This document shows positions 35,464 through 43,378 of a stretch of DNA of 64,000 bases, piece by piece (the stretch's first letter is position 1; every line of letters begins with the position of its first letter). The position numbers and the translations under genes are program-made. Source of the DNA: Marseilla massiliensis (GTDB lineage: Bacteria > Bacteroidota > Bacteroidia > Bacteroidales > Bacteroidaceae); the NCBI RefSeq assembly GCF_016899955.1, contig NZ_JACJJL010000008.1, forward strand, positions 98,936 to 162,935, written 5' to 3'. The notes under the pieces are model-generated. The model was not told where the DNA came from. It saw only the letters and a program-made list of their open reading frames with translations, and did no database searches.

Positions 35464-36699
35464 TCAAATGACTACAGAAAACCTTTCAGCAATTTTCTTG
35501 TCCAATGCTTTCGTATCTGTATCTATCTTATTGTCTGTCACCTTTGCGTAATGCTGTGTGGTCTCAATACGACTGTGTCCCAACATTTTACTGACTGTCT
35601 CCAACGGGACTCCATGCGAAAGGGTAATTTCTGTCGCATAGGTATGCCGGGCTGCATGAAAAACCAACTTACGCCCTATACCGCAAATTTCAGCGATGCG
35701 TTTCAGATAACGATTCAATGAACTGTTGGAATACATGGGGAGAAGCTTTCCTTCAGGAGCCATATCGCGGTATTTTTCAATGATATGGAACGGCAGTTCC
35801 ATAAGCGGTATTTCAAAATCCACACCGGTTTTCTTGCGAGAACTCCTGATCCACCAGGTACCATCTTCCGCGAGAGAAAGGTTTTCATTTGTCAGCAGAC
35901 ACATGTCGCTATAGGGAATACCCGTATAACAGGAAAACAGGAACATATCTCTCACATGATAAAGAATCTGATCATGGAGAGGTGTTGTCATAATCCTATT
36001 CAATTCTTCGGAGGTGAGATATTTCTGTTCCGGTTTCGGATGTACCGGTTCATATCCGACAAACGGGAATACTGTTATTATACCGTCAGCAATAGCTTCT
36101 CCGACAATTGTTTTCAGTTGGACCGTAAGATTGACTATTGTGCCTGAAGCCAGACAACATTCCGTACGTAGATACAAGTCATATTTTTCAATGAAGGAAC
36201 GGTCCAATGCGGCAAAAGGGATATCTGACAGCTTATATTGCATCTGTAAAAAACGTACCAGATGATTGTAGGAATTGCGGTAAGCCCTCAATGTCTTTTC
36301 CGTACGATTGATCCCAACGCGTTTCTCGAAATTTCTAATGAAAAGTCTGAAATAGCTTAACAGGGTTTCCTGTTCCGAAGCCATACCCAAAAGTTGATGC
36401 TTTACATCCTCTGCTGTTACATCCTCACGGATTGCAGATTGTTCCGCATAGATGCCGAGCGCGGCAGCACGTATTTCATCCAGTCTGTTGTTTATGTCTC
36501 TTGCCGCAACACTTTTTCCACACGCCCGTCCGGATGACCACAATGACTGTGGCACACGAAACTTGACACTGAATGCTGTTTCAGAGTGCTTGCCGACAAT
36601 AAGCCGTGCCATCACGGGACAGTTTCCCCTGGCATCCGCCTCGCTCTTTTTAAGGTAGAACGAAACCTTTACATCTGTCTGATTCATAATCTGTTCCAT
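35464..36699 (-). CDS. Tyrosine-type site-specific integrase (second)
   Basis: The product has about 411 residues and the same domain plan as the first integrase: DVKVSFYLKKSEADARGNCP at the start and HAARHTYATEI and LGHSRIETTQHYAKV near the end. The first catalytic arginine is again not in its usual place (YTGIPYSDM). The reading frame extends to a TTG at 36708, but a -7 element TAATTTTG lies at 36706-36713 on this strand, so I place the start at ATG 36699; ATG 36687 is an alternative. Paired integrases of this sort occur in several Bacteroidales elements. I see no attachment site beside them. Confidence 0.88.
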   Translation of the reverse strand: MEQIMNQTDVKVSFYLKKSEADARGNCPVMARLIVGKHSETAFSVKFRVPQSLWSSGRACGKSVAARDINNRLDEIRAAALGIYAEQSAIREDVTAEDVKHQLLGMASEQETLLSYFRLFIRNFEKRVGINRTEKTLRAYRNSYNHLVRFLQMQYKLSDIPFAALDRSFIEKYDLYLRTECCLASGTIVNLTVQLKTIVGEAIADGIITVFPFVGYEPVHPKPEQKYLTSEELNRIMTTPLHDQILYHVRDMFLFSCYTGIPYSDMCLLTNENLSLAEDGTWWIRSSRKKTGVDFEIPLMELPFHIIEKYRDMAPEGKLLPMYSNSSLNRYLKRIAEICGIGRKLVFHAARHTYATEITLSHGVPLETVSKMLGHSRIETTQHYAKVTDNKIDTDTKALDKKIAERFSVVI

Positions 36700-36713
36700 T
36701 GTTTGCAAAATTA

Positions 36714-37101
36714 ACAGAGACAGAGTTAATCATCGGCATGTAAAATATCGTCAGACATCGACAAAGCTATCACCATTGACTTCCGGAACCAATATTTTTC
36801 ATATCTCAAAAAAAATAAGTACCTTCGCTAAGCCAAAATGATGAAACTGCGTTCTTTACGGTCGGAGCAGAAAGGATTTTCAAACAAATCCATACAACTG
36901 GAATGGGCAACGGATAGGTAGCAATTTTTTCGTTTAACTATTCAAAAAACGGCTTCAAAGCACACATTTACAAATGCGGAATAATGCTGCGTATCTCCCT
37001 GAAAGCCCAATAGTTTACATTATTCTTCCTAAATCCATCCGAAATCGGGCGAGTTTTGTTATATTTGCAACATTATCATATAGCCCTACAACACCAAACT
37101 T
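36714..37101 (+). other. Intergenic region with promoter signals and one tiny frame
   Basis: This gap lies between the divergent integrase and zinc-ribbon genes. TACCTTCG at 36820-36827 resembles a -7 element and precedes a 27-codon frame (36838-36921, MMKLRSLRSEQKGFSNKS and onward), which I regard as doubtful. TATATTTG at 37059-37066 fits the -7 consensus and stands 36 bases before the next gene. Nothing else is recognised. Confidence 0.4.
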
Positions 37102-38211
37102 ATGGAACACCATTGCCCCAAATGCGGACGAGAACAACCGCACGACCAATTGTGCTATTTCTGCCACGAGCAGGAAAGACTGGCAAAAGCCATCGCCCTG
37201 ACGGATGAGGAAATGAAAGAAAAGGCGGACAACCTGAAAAGGCACGTGAAAAGGCTCGACGCCTTCGAGGAGCCCGAGACGTATGACTTTGCTTCGCTTT
37301 TCTATGTGCACGGCCGGACAGACGAAGAACTGCAAAGGGCAGCCCTGAAAGCAGAAGTATACGGCCATGATGAAATATACTACCATGCCCCGGCCGACGT
37401 TCGCGACGAACTGATACGCCGGCTCATGGCCTCGACCAACAGCAACGAGGCCGGCCAACTGTTGGCGTGCGTGGCAATGCAAGGCGACGACGTTTCGCTC
37501 AAAGCGCTTGTAGAACTGGAAAACAACCCGCGCCCATGGCGCAAGGGCCTCTATGTTGACCCGTCGGTGTATGCCTGGGACGGAGGCTTCACGTTCGACA
37601 AGCAAGGAAACAGGCTGGAGGTGGCCCACCCGGAGTGCTTCGCCATAGAAACAGGCAACCCCGACGAAGACCATGCCATACGCCTGGGGCAACCCCACGA
37701 GGGCCGCTGCCGCCACTGCGGATGCCAGCTGATGGACATCATCACCATCGACGGGCACGACCCGCGGCTGGCATTCCTTGGCTTGGACGGCAAGACAAGC
37801 ATAAGCTGTTGCCCCAACTGCGTGCAATTCGCCTACCCCGTGGCCTATGCCAAGGCTGTGCCAAACGGCGAGAGCCACCCGATATTCCCATACGAAGGTG
37901 TGGAAGACGACGCGGAGAACTACTGGACAGACGAGATGAACGACGCGGCCCGGGCCAACAGGCTTGTGCTCAGCAAAGAACGCAAGCCTCCTTTCTACGG
38001 GCTTTTCTTCGACGACGGCAATACCGTGGGCGGATTCGGCAACTGGATTCAAGACTGCGAAGTGCCTACATGCCCTGAGTGCGGCCAACCGATGAAACTG
38101 ATTGCCCAGATTGGATGGAGCACACTGTGCAACGACTTCATGGAAGGCACGCTATACATATCTTACTGCAACAATTGCCACATGGCAGCCTTGCAACACC
38201 AGCAGACCTGA
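37102..38211 (+). CDS. Zinc-ribbon protein with DUF1963-like end
   Basis: The product has 369 residues and is GC-rich. Three cysteine clusters are visible: CPKCGREQPHDQLCYFCH at the start, CRHCGCQ with CCPNC in the middle, and CPECGQP with CNNCH near the end. The final segment VGGFGNWIQDCEVPTCPECG and PMKLIAQI resembles the DUF1963 (YwqG-like) pattern. The function is unknown. A -7 element precedes it. Composition and codon use differ from the arsenic and conjugation regions, so it may belong to older chromosomal DNA. Confidence 0.55.
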   Translation: MEHHCPKCGREQPHDQLCYFCHEQERLAKAIALTDEEMKEKADNLKRHVKRLDAFEEPETYDFASLFYVHGRTDEELQRAALKAEVYGHDEIYYHAPADVRDELIRRLMASTNSNEAGQLLACVAMQGDDVSLKALVELENNPRPWRKGLYVDPSVYAWDGGFTFDKQGNRLEVAHPECFAIETGNPDEDHAIRLGQPHEGRCRHCGCQLMDIITIDGHDPRLAFLGLDGKTSISCCPNCVQFAYPVAYAKAVPNGESHPIFPYEGVEDDAENYWTDEMNDAARANRLVLSKERKPPFYGLFFDDGNTVGGFGNWIQDCEVPTCPECGQPMKLIAQIGWSTLCNDFMEGTLYISYCNNCHMAALQHQQT

Positions 38212-38270
38212 ACAGCCGACCACAGGCACCGGACAAAACCGACACAACATTCAACACACGACAAAACAAA

Positions 38271-38837
38271 ATGCAAACCAACGCACAACAACTGACCACA
38301 CAGAGGCTCATATTGCGCCCATGGAACGATGGCGACGCCGAAGCCCTGTACAAATATGCTTCCGACCCGGCCATCGGCCCCATCGCCGGATGGGAGCCGC
38401 ATGCGTCGGTGGAACACAGCCTGGAGATTATACGCACTGTGTTCGCGGCCCCAGAGACCTATGCCATGGTGCTTCGCGAAACCGGCGAGCCTGTTGGCTG
38501 CGCCGGCATAATGACTGCCGACAGCCTGCACTCTGCGCCGGCGGCCGGCAGCGAAGCCGAAATAGGCTACTGGATAGGCAAGCCCTACTGGGGCATGGGC
38601 CTCACACCCGAAGCCGTTAGTTGCCTTGTCAGCCGCTGCTTCACCACCCTCGGGTGCGAAAGGGTGTGGTGCGCCCACTACGACGGCAACATGCAGTCGC
38701 GCAGGGTGATGGAGAAATGCGGCTTCCGCTTCCACCACTCCGAAACCGACAAGCCCACGCCGCTTGGCGACCGGCGCACCGAGCACATGTTCGTAATAAC
38801 GCGCAACGACTACAACAACCTTCACCAGGAACAATGA
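38271..38837 (+). CDS. GNAT-family N-acetyltransferase (RimJ/RimL-like)
   Basis: The product has 188 residues with the RimJ/RimL type GNAT pattern: TTQRLILRPWNDGDAEALYK, GEPVGCAGIM, AEIGYWIGKPYWGMGLTPEA (the acetyl-CoA binding loop) and NMQSRRVMEKCGFRF. It would transfer an acetyl group from acetyl-CoA to an amine on a protein or small molecule. The start ATG (38271) removes an implausible upstream extension. The stop overlaps the start of the next gene (ATGA). Confidence 0.85.
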   Translation: MQTNAQQLTTQRLILRPWNDGDAEALYKYASDPAIGPIAGWEPHASVEHSLEIIRTVFAAPETYAMVLRETGEPVGCAGIMTADSLHSAPAAGSEAEIGYWIGKPYWGMGLTPEAVSCLVSRCFTTLGCERVWCAHYDGNMQSRRVMEKCGFRFHHSETDKPTPLGDRRTEHMFVITRNDYNNLHQEQ

Positions 38838-39457
38838 AAGAGATTGACCCGAAGCAGACCACCAGGGCCTTCGCATTTGAAATGTGGATGAAAGCGCCCA
38901 TGCCCATGGTGACATTCATCAAGACGCTCGATGTGACAAGGCTCGTAAGGGCAAGCCGCAGGCACCACATGAAGTTCAACATACTGATGTGCTGGTGCGT
39001 AGGCAAGGCGGCATCAGGCATCAGAGAGTTCTACATGCTGCCCGTAGGCGGCAGGCTCTACGCATACGACACCATAGCCGTAAACACCATTGTGGCCAAC
39101 AGCGAGGGCGAAGTAAGCTCATGCGACATTCCTTTCACCGACGACCTGCAGCGCTTCGGCAGCGACTACACGCAACTGACGCAGCAAGTTGCCCGTATGT
39201 GCCAGAACCACGACTTGCAGGAAAGCATGGTGATTGGCACCTCGGCCCTCGCCCGATACGACATCGACGGGGCCGTGGGCATGTACAGCGGCGTTTTCAA
39301 CAATCCGTTCATGATATGGGGCAGATACCGCAAAGGCCTCTTCAAGACAAAGCTCACGGTGTCTTTCCAGTTTCACCACACACAAATGGACGGGGCGCAC
39401 GCAGCGCGGTTTTTGGACAATCTGCAAAGAGAGATCGACCGGTTGCGGGTGGAATAA
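38834..39457 (+). CDS. Chloramphenicol-acetyltransferase-like enzyme
   Basis: The product has 207 residues and has the CAT fold signatures: KFNILMCWCVGKAASGIREF and the C-terminal VSFQFHHTQMDGAHAARFLD, where HHxxxDG is the catalytic motif. Family members acetylate chloramphenicol or other hydroxyl compounds; the sequence is diverged from classical resistance enzymes, so resistance should not be assumed. It is coupled to the GNAT gene by a four-base overlap. Confidence 0.8.
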   Translation: MKEIDPKQTTRAFAFEMWMKAPMPMVTFIKTLDVTRLVRASRRHHMKFNILMCWCVGKAASGIREFYMLPVGGRLYAYDTIAVNTIVANSEGEVSSCDIPFTDDLQRFGSDYTQLTQQVARMCQNHDLQESMVIGTSALARYDIDGAVGMYSGVFNNPFMIWGRYRKGLFKTKLTVSFQFHHTQMDGAHAARFLDNLQREIDRLRVE

Positions 39458-39652
39458 GTAGGTGTTCAAAATTAATTGCCATCAAATTGTGCGCTATTTC
39501 GGTGATGCATGCCAAAGTCCGAAGAGAGAGCGTAGCGGGCTACGCGACCGATGAGACTTTGGCATGCGGCCCGAAAGAGCACACAAGATGGTGGTAAAGA
39601 TATATAGGACACCGTAAGGTCTATTGTATCGGTTAATTTTGAACAGCTACTT
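39456..39652. repeat. 197-bp imperfect inverted-repeat element
   Basis: The ends AAGTAGgTGTTCAAAATTAA (39456-39475) and its complement at 39633-39652 match at 19 of 20 positions. A second pair, GCATGCCAAAGTC (39507-39519) with GACTTTGGCATGC (39555-39567), sits inside and encloses a GC-rich hairpin loop. No protein is encoded. It looks like a miniature element or a dispersed repeat. Confidence 0.65.
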
Positions 39653-40321
39653 AACGGATTTAGCATCACATTAGTGCCGTCAAGTTGCCCAGCGGCAAAG
39701 GGTCGTCAACGTGAGTTTGGCTTCCTTATGCGCGCCCGGAGTTGGCTGGCAACAGCTTTGGTGGGTAATGCCGGCCAACCATGTGAACGAGCGCAGCGTG
39801 TGTTAACTCCTGCAAACTCCTTCAAACTTCCCCCATAGGGCAGCATGAGGACATTCATCAAAGAACTCATTGAAACTTTATTCGACTTCAGTCTGAGTGA
39901 TGTTTTCGTAGCTGTTTCCTTGCCTGGAAAAGGAGTGTAGCGGGCTAAGCGGCGAACGACGGCAAAAGAACAGACCGAAAAGCCCCTCCGTAATGAAGCA
40001 AAAAAAGACTTTTCGGAAAAAGTTTAAACAGGTCCAGACATTGGTTTTGCAACATCAACACAACCAAGACAGAAAGTCAAACGACTTGAAATGGCAAGTG
40101 TGCATATAGCCCAACAAGGCCGGTAAACATATTCCGCCCCCGCATAGAGGCTCACCAAACGTGGGCCCGGCATACCTTATTAGCAGCCGGGCGAGGGCGG
40201 CGCATCATCAACCTATGCACATTTTCCACAACCAATAGCGCGCCGTGACAGCGCTTGGCCCACAAACGCCAAGCACCACGAAGCCCGGACGATGGCTGCG
40301 CAGGGTGCCGCGTAGTCGGCG
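39653..40321. other. Gene-free stretch
   Basis: I see no supportable gene on either strand. A GC-rich segment near 39930-39960 (GTGTAGCGGGCTAAGCGG) resembles part of the loop of the preceding repeat, so degraded copies of that element may be present. No RNA gene is recognised. Confidence 0.4.
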
Positions 40322-40819
40322 TCAGCAAAGGCTCTTACGGAAATAAAGCATGTCTGTAAGCACCTTTCCGTCTTCAACAATGATGTGATCGTAGTTGTCG
40401 GTGAAGAAACCTGCCACCGAATGGGAGTACTCAAAACCGCAACTCCTGTAGAACGAAACCGTGGTCACACTGTCGCCGGTGCCAACCATCATTGTGCCAA
40501 AGCGGCAAGCATACAACCGGCAAAGGTACCCTACCATATACTTGCCGTAGCCGCGCCTCTGGAAACACGGGGCTACGGCCAAGTTTTTCAGCTCGCACAC
40601 ACCGCCGCCCTCGTCGGTCACAACAGCCACACACACCACACGGCCGCCATCTGCACGCATCACAAACAGGTCGCCACGCGTCAAATAGCGGGCAATCATC
40701 GACTCCTGTTCGTCTGCCAGCAAAAGAAGCCCCATGTATCTGGCCTTGTCCTGCGTTTCAACTTCAATCTTCATGTCCTGCCGGTTTACATCCTTAAACA
40801 TCCTTCCCAGCACTTTCAT
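40322..40819 (-). CDS. GNAT-family acetyltransferase
   Basis: The product has 165 residues from the ATG at 40819. It carries the GNAT core: FVMRADGGRVVCVAVVTDEG, CELKNLAVAPCFQRRGYGKY (the acetyl-CoA loop) and FYRSCGFEYSHSV. The frame extends ten codons further upstream, but that part overlaps the terminator hairpin 40826-40860, so a downstream start is more likely; ATG 40774 is also possible. The substrate is unknown. It lies just outside the tRNA-like boundary and is probably host DNA. Confidence 0.75.
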   Translation of the reverse strand: MKVLGRMFKDVNRQDMKIEVETQDKARYMGLLLLADEQESMIARYLTRGDLFVMRADGGRVVCVAVVTDEGGGVCELKNLAVAPCFQRRGYGKYMVGYLCRLYACRFGTMMVGTGDSVTTVSFYRSCGFEYSHSVAGFFTDNYDHIIVEDGKVLTDMLYFRKSLC

Positions 40820-40825
40820 CATTAA

Positions 40826-40860
40826 AAAAGCCCTCAAGTGCTTGCGCACTCAAGGGCTTC
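40826..40860 (-). terminator. Terminator behind the tRNA-Ser-like 3' end
   Basis: AAGCCCT pairs with AGGGCTT and AGTG with CACT around a short loop, with a two-base internal mismatch; on the minus strand a run of six T follows. It lies directly downstream of the tRNA-like end at 40869-40895, as a tRNA terminator would. Confidence 0.6.
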
Positions 40861-40868
40861 CGATACTC

Positions 40869-40895
40869 TATTGCGGAGAGACAGGGTATTGAACC
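40869..40895 (-). other. tRNA-Ser 3'-end-like sequence, left boundary
   Basis: Read on the minus strand this is a T-arm-like stretch followed by CTGTCTCTCCGCAATA, matching the 3' end of Bacteroidales tRNA-Ser genes. A copy with 25 of 27 identical bases lies at 49568-49594 in the same orientation. There is no tRNA body next to it. I infer an attachment site created by insertion of an element into a tRNA-Ser gene. Confidence 0.6.
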
Positions 40896-40900
40896 CAAAC

Positions 40901-41968
40901 GGCTATAGTTAATTATACCGTTGCAAACTTGACGTTATAGTTGTTCATAGACAGTCCAAGCAGTTCGTCGGCCTGGTCATTGCAGAACTTCAGCACGGTC
41001 TCTTTTACTTTGAACCAGTTGAGATAGTCCTGCATGTACTTGGTTGCGACACCCCAGAATGTTCCGTTAAGCCATTTCTTGAGCCTGTTGTGCAATGAAT
41101 TGACGTGTTGGATATGGTAAAATCCCCTCTTGACGTGCCTGCCAAGGTCGGCCCTGATTACGACATGCTCGATGTGGTTGTCCATCGCATATCCCTTGTA
41201 GCTGACGTGTCCGTCCGAACACAGCACCGTCCCTTGGGGCAGAGGAGTATGCAGACTTTCCGTGATTTCCGCCTTCGTCAGCCGTCCATAGCCGCAAAAC
41301 GTCATGTTGAGGTCGTTTTTCCTGTCCGCAGTCACTATTACGGTCGCCTTGTCCTTGGATATGCCCTTGCCTTTTGTCTCTCCGCCACGTTTGCGAGGTT
41401 TGCGTTTCAGATGTCTGCAACCTTTATCGGACTTGTCAAAGAACGTCTCGTCACTTTCGGTTATTCCGGAGAACGAACCGCCTTCATCCTGCTTCAGGGA
41501 ACGCAATATCTTGTGCCGCCAGTCGAAGGCCGTCTTCTTGTTGATATGCAAGGCGGCGGAAATCTTGTCAAGCGACTTCTGTTCGGACATCAGGCGCATG
41601 TATGCCTTCACGAGCCATTTCTTGTGAAGCTTCTGTTGCCACGTGCCGGTAAATTCGGTGAAAGTCCTGCCGCAGTCCTTGCATTTGAAGCGCTGCGTTC
41701 CGTGGTCCTTGCCGAAACGGTAGTAACGGGTGCCGCCGCAATGAGGGCAGCAACCCTGCTTTTCCAACAAGGCTGATAGGCGTGAGCTTTCAGGTACTGT
41801 CGCTTCACACTGTTTGTTCGGGCTCAATGCCTGCACCAAGGATTGCCGTTCCGTCTCTGATAAAGACTGTGCGGCTGACAATATTTCACTATACGTCATG
41901 ATATTATCCTTTTTTTAATGGATATGCAATTAATATGCCATTTTACAACGTATTGTTAAACTAGAGCC
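40901..41968 (-). mobile_element. IS1595-family insertion sequence
   Basis: The element is 1068 bp. Imperfect terminal inverted repeats are at 40901-40924 (GGCTATAGTTAA and onward) and 41945-41968. The nine bases AACCCAAAC occur directly before the left end (40892-40900) and directly after the right end (41969-41977), which is a target duplication. The single gene within encodes the transposase. Both ends are intact, so it may be functional. Confidence 0.85.
40913..41899 (-). CDS. IS1595-family transposase
   Basis: The product has 328 residues. A zinc ribbon near residue 50 (CCPHCGGTRYYRFGKDHGTQ, then CKDCGRTF) is followed by a helix-turn-helix (KISAALHINKKTAFDWRHKI) and the DDE-type catalytic domain: ESDETFFDKSD, VLCSDGHVSYKGY and HVNSLHNRLKKWLNG. 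The length and order fit the family. The gene fills almost the whole element. Its frame is intact. Confidence 0.9.
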   Translation of the reverse strand: MTYSEILSAAQSLSETERQSLVQALSPNKQCEATVPESSRLSALLEKQGCCPHCGGTRYYRFGKDHGTQRFKCKDCGRTFTEFTGTWQQKLHKKWLVKAYMRLMSEQKSLDKISAALHINKKTAFDWRHKILRSLKQDEGGSFSGITESDETFFDKSDKGCRHLKRKPRKRGGETKGKGISKDKATVIVTADRKNDLNMTFCGYGRLTKAEITESLHTPLPQGTVLCSDGHVSYKGYAMDNHIEHVVIRADLGRHVKRGFYHIQHVNSLHNRLKKWLNGTFWGVATKYMQDYLNWFKVKETVLKFCNDQADELLGLSMNNYNVKFATV

Positions 41969-42101
41969 AACCCAAACATCTAACCGCCTATAAATCAGCT
42001 TTTTATTTTCCAAAATTTCAAATAGGTAACGAAATAGTAACGATTTTTGCAGGGTTATTTGTTCGGCTTTGTCCGCTGTTTGTCTGCCTATCTCACGGGT
42101 T

Positions 42102-42133
42102 CAAAGATACAACACATTTTTTAATTACGCAAA
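42102..42133 (-). promoter_or_regulatory. Bacteroides-type promoter at the left element end
   Basis: On the minus strand TTTG (42130-42133) is followed after 20 bases by TATCTTTG (42102-42109), an exact match to the consensus. It reads towards the IS and the tRNA-like end. No convincing gene follows; a 50-codon open frame without ATG ends in QYPVSPQ at the tRNA-like sequence. Confidence 0.65.
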
Positions 42134-42158
42134 TCTCTGTATATAAATGTTTCAGCTT

Positions 42159-42202
42159 AGGTGCAAGGTGCAAGCTATATATATAGATATATACTTGCAC
42201 CT
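42159..42202. repeat. AGGTGCAAG repeats around an AT-rich spacer
   Basis: AGGTGCAAG occurs twice, overlapping by two bases (42159-42167 and 42166-42174), and once inverted as CTTGCACCT (42194-42202), separated by 19 bases of A/T-rich DNA. The group lies 24 bases before the -33 element of the arsR promoter. It could be a site for an integrase, an excision factor or a regulator. The same nonamer recurs at 52440. Confidence 0.5.
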
Positions 42203-42225
42203 ATCCGAAAAAATATGCCGTATTA

Positions 42226-42262
42226 TTTGGCTATTCAAAATATTGTTCGTAGTTTTGCGAAC
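42226..42262 (+). promoter_or_regulatory. arsR promoter with overlapping operator
   Basis: TTTG at 42226-42229 and TAGTTTTG at 42250-42257 are 20 bases apart, an exact Bacteroides promoter. The palindrome GTTCGTAGTTTTGCGAAC (42245-42262) covers the -7 element. A dimeric repressor bound here would block transcription directly, which fits ArsR autoregulation with release by arsenite. Confidence 0.8.
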
Positions 42263-42286
42263 AACAAAGAAGAAAGGAGAATTGAA

Positions 42287-42613
42287 GTGAAAGAGAAACA
42301 GTACACAACAGAGCAGGAACAGATTGCTCGTTTTGCCAAAGCAATGGGGCATCCGGCACGGATGGCTATTCTTGCTTTCTTAGCGAAACAAGATAGTTGC
42401 TTCTTCGGTGATATTCACGAAGAACTGCCTATCGCTAAAGCAACCGTTTCGCAGCATTTGAAAGAACTGAAAGAAGCTGGCTTAATTCAGGGTGAAATAG
42501 AAACACCAAAAGTCCGGTATTGTATAAATCGGGAGAACTGGGAACTTGCCCGAAAATTGTTTGCAGCTTTTTTAGGGGACTGTAAATGTAAAGGTACATC
42601 GTGCTGTGAATAG
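42287..42613 (+). CDS. arsR: ArsR-family arsenic repressor
   Basis: The product has 108 residues with the ArsR/SmtB winged helix: [20 protein letters not shown], the recognition helix [18 protein letters not shown] and the wing KVRYCINRE. The tail has a CKCKG segment followed by CC, which may bind arsenite; the metal site usual in the recognition helix (CVCDL) is not present. I chose the GTG at 42287 because AAAGGAG lies seven bases upstream and the operator-promoter ends at 42262. It represses itself and, through a second operator, the downstream genes. Confidence 0.88.
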   Translation: MKEKQYTTEQEQIARFAKAMGHPARMAILAFLAKQDSCFFGDIHEELPIAKATVSQHLKELKEAGLIQGEIETPKVRYCINRENWELARKLFAAFLGDCKCKGTSCCE

Positions 42614-42637
42614 CAGTACCTTTTTTTTGGAATAATT

Positions 42638-42655
42638 GTTCGTAGTTCTACGAAC
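42638..42655 (+). promoter_or_regulatory. Second ArsR operator
   Basis: GTTCGTAGTTCTACGAAC is a perfect 18-base palindrome that matches the first operator at 16 of 18 positions. It is located between arsR and the efflux genes, so the downstream genes probably have their own controlled promoter; a weak -7 match TAACTTTA is at 42670-42677. Confidence 0.8.
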
Positions 42656-42684
42656 TGCGATTATTATATTAACTTTAAAGTAGA

Positions 42685-42924
42685 ATGACAATGGAAATTA
42701 AAGTATTAGGAACTGGGTGTTCAAGCTGTAAAGCCTTGTACGAAACCACCAAACAAGCTATTTCAGAATTAGGTTGCGATGCAACCCTTATCAAAGAGGA
42801 AGATTTATTGAAAATCATGGAGTATAACATTTTAGGGCTTCCGGCTTTGGTGATTGACGAGAAAGTCGTATCAGCCGGGAAAAAGTTATCCCTTGCAGAA
42901 GTGAAAGAGTTGATAACCAAATAA
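42685..42924 (+). CDS. Small thioredoxin-fold protein of the ars operon
   Basis: The product has 79 residues. GTGCSSCK near the start is a CxxC redox or metal site; LGLPALVIDEKVV is the cis-proline segment of the thioredoxin fold. Proteins of this type (redox-active disulfide protein 2) occur next to ArsF/ArsG and related permeases. It probably passes electrons or a metal ligand. ATG 42691 is an alternative start two codons later. Confidence 0.8.
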   Translation: MTMEIKVLGTGCSSCKALYETTKQAISELGCDATLIKEEDLLKIMEYNILGLPALVIDEKVVSAGKKLSLAEVKELITK

Positions 42925-42933
42925 AAGTGAACT

Positions 42934-43377
42934 ATGAGAAAATTATTTTATCTACTGATTGCAACGCTGGTCTTAGTTTCCTGTGGTAATGGTTCAAAGA
43001 AAAAGACCGGAGAAAACCAAGCGGAAGAAATACAGTCTAACCGCATAGAGGTTCTTTATTTTCATGGAGCGCAACGGTGTATCACTTGCCGGGCGATAGA
43101 AGCAAATACAGTAGCCCTTTTGGATAGCCTTTATTCAAAAGAAAAAGCGGACGGTAAAATTATCTATAAAGTGATAGACATTTCAAAGAAAGAAAATGAA
43201 GCGATTGCAGACAAGTACGAAGTTACATGGTCGTCTTTGTTTGTGAACGGCTGGAAAGACGGTAAAGAGAATGTAAACAACATGACCGAGTTTAGTTTTT
43301 CCAATGCGAAAAATGCACCGGACAAGTTTAAAGAGGGAATTAAAAGCAAGATTGACGAATTGTTAAAACAGTTGTAA
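42934..43377 (+). CDS. ArsF-family thioredoxin-like lipoprotein
   Basis: The product has 147 residues with a lipoprotein signal (LVLVSC, Cys17). The mature protein reads IEVLYFHGAQRCITCRAIEA, a thioredoxin-like start with CxxC, and later WSSLFVNGWKDGKENVNNMT. It matches proteins annotated as ArsF-family in arsEFG-type clusters, linked to reduction and export of aromatic arsenicals or nitro compounds in Shewanella. The reaction here is not proven. It ends one base before the permease gene begins. Confidence 0.75.
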   Translation: MRKLFYLLIATLVLVSCGNGSKKKTGENQAEEIQSNRIEVLYFHGAQRCITCRAIEANTVALLDSLYSKEKADGKIIYKVIDISKKENEAIADKYEVTWSSLFVNGWKDGKENVNNMTEFSFSNAKNAPDKFKEGIKSKIDELLKQL

Positions 43378-43378
43378 G

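Noticed and set aside
40213..40434. Minus-strand frame of 73 codons beside the GNAT gene
   Set aside because: It overlaps the GNAT gene in another frame and has no features of its own.
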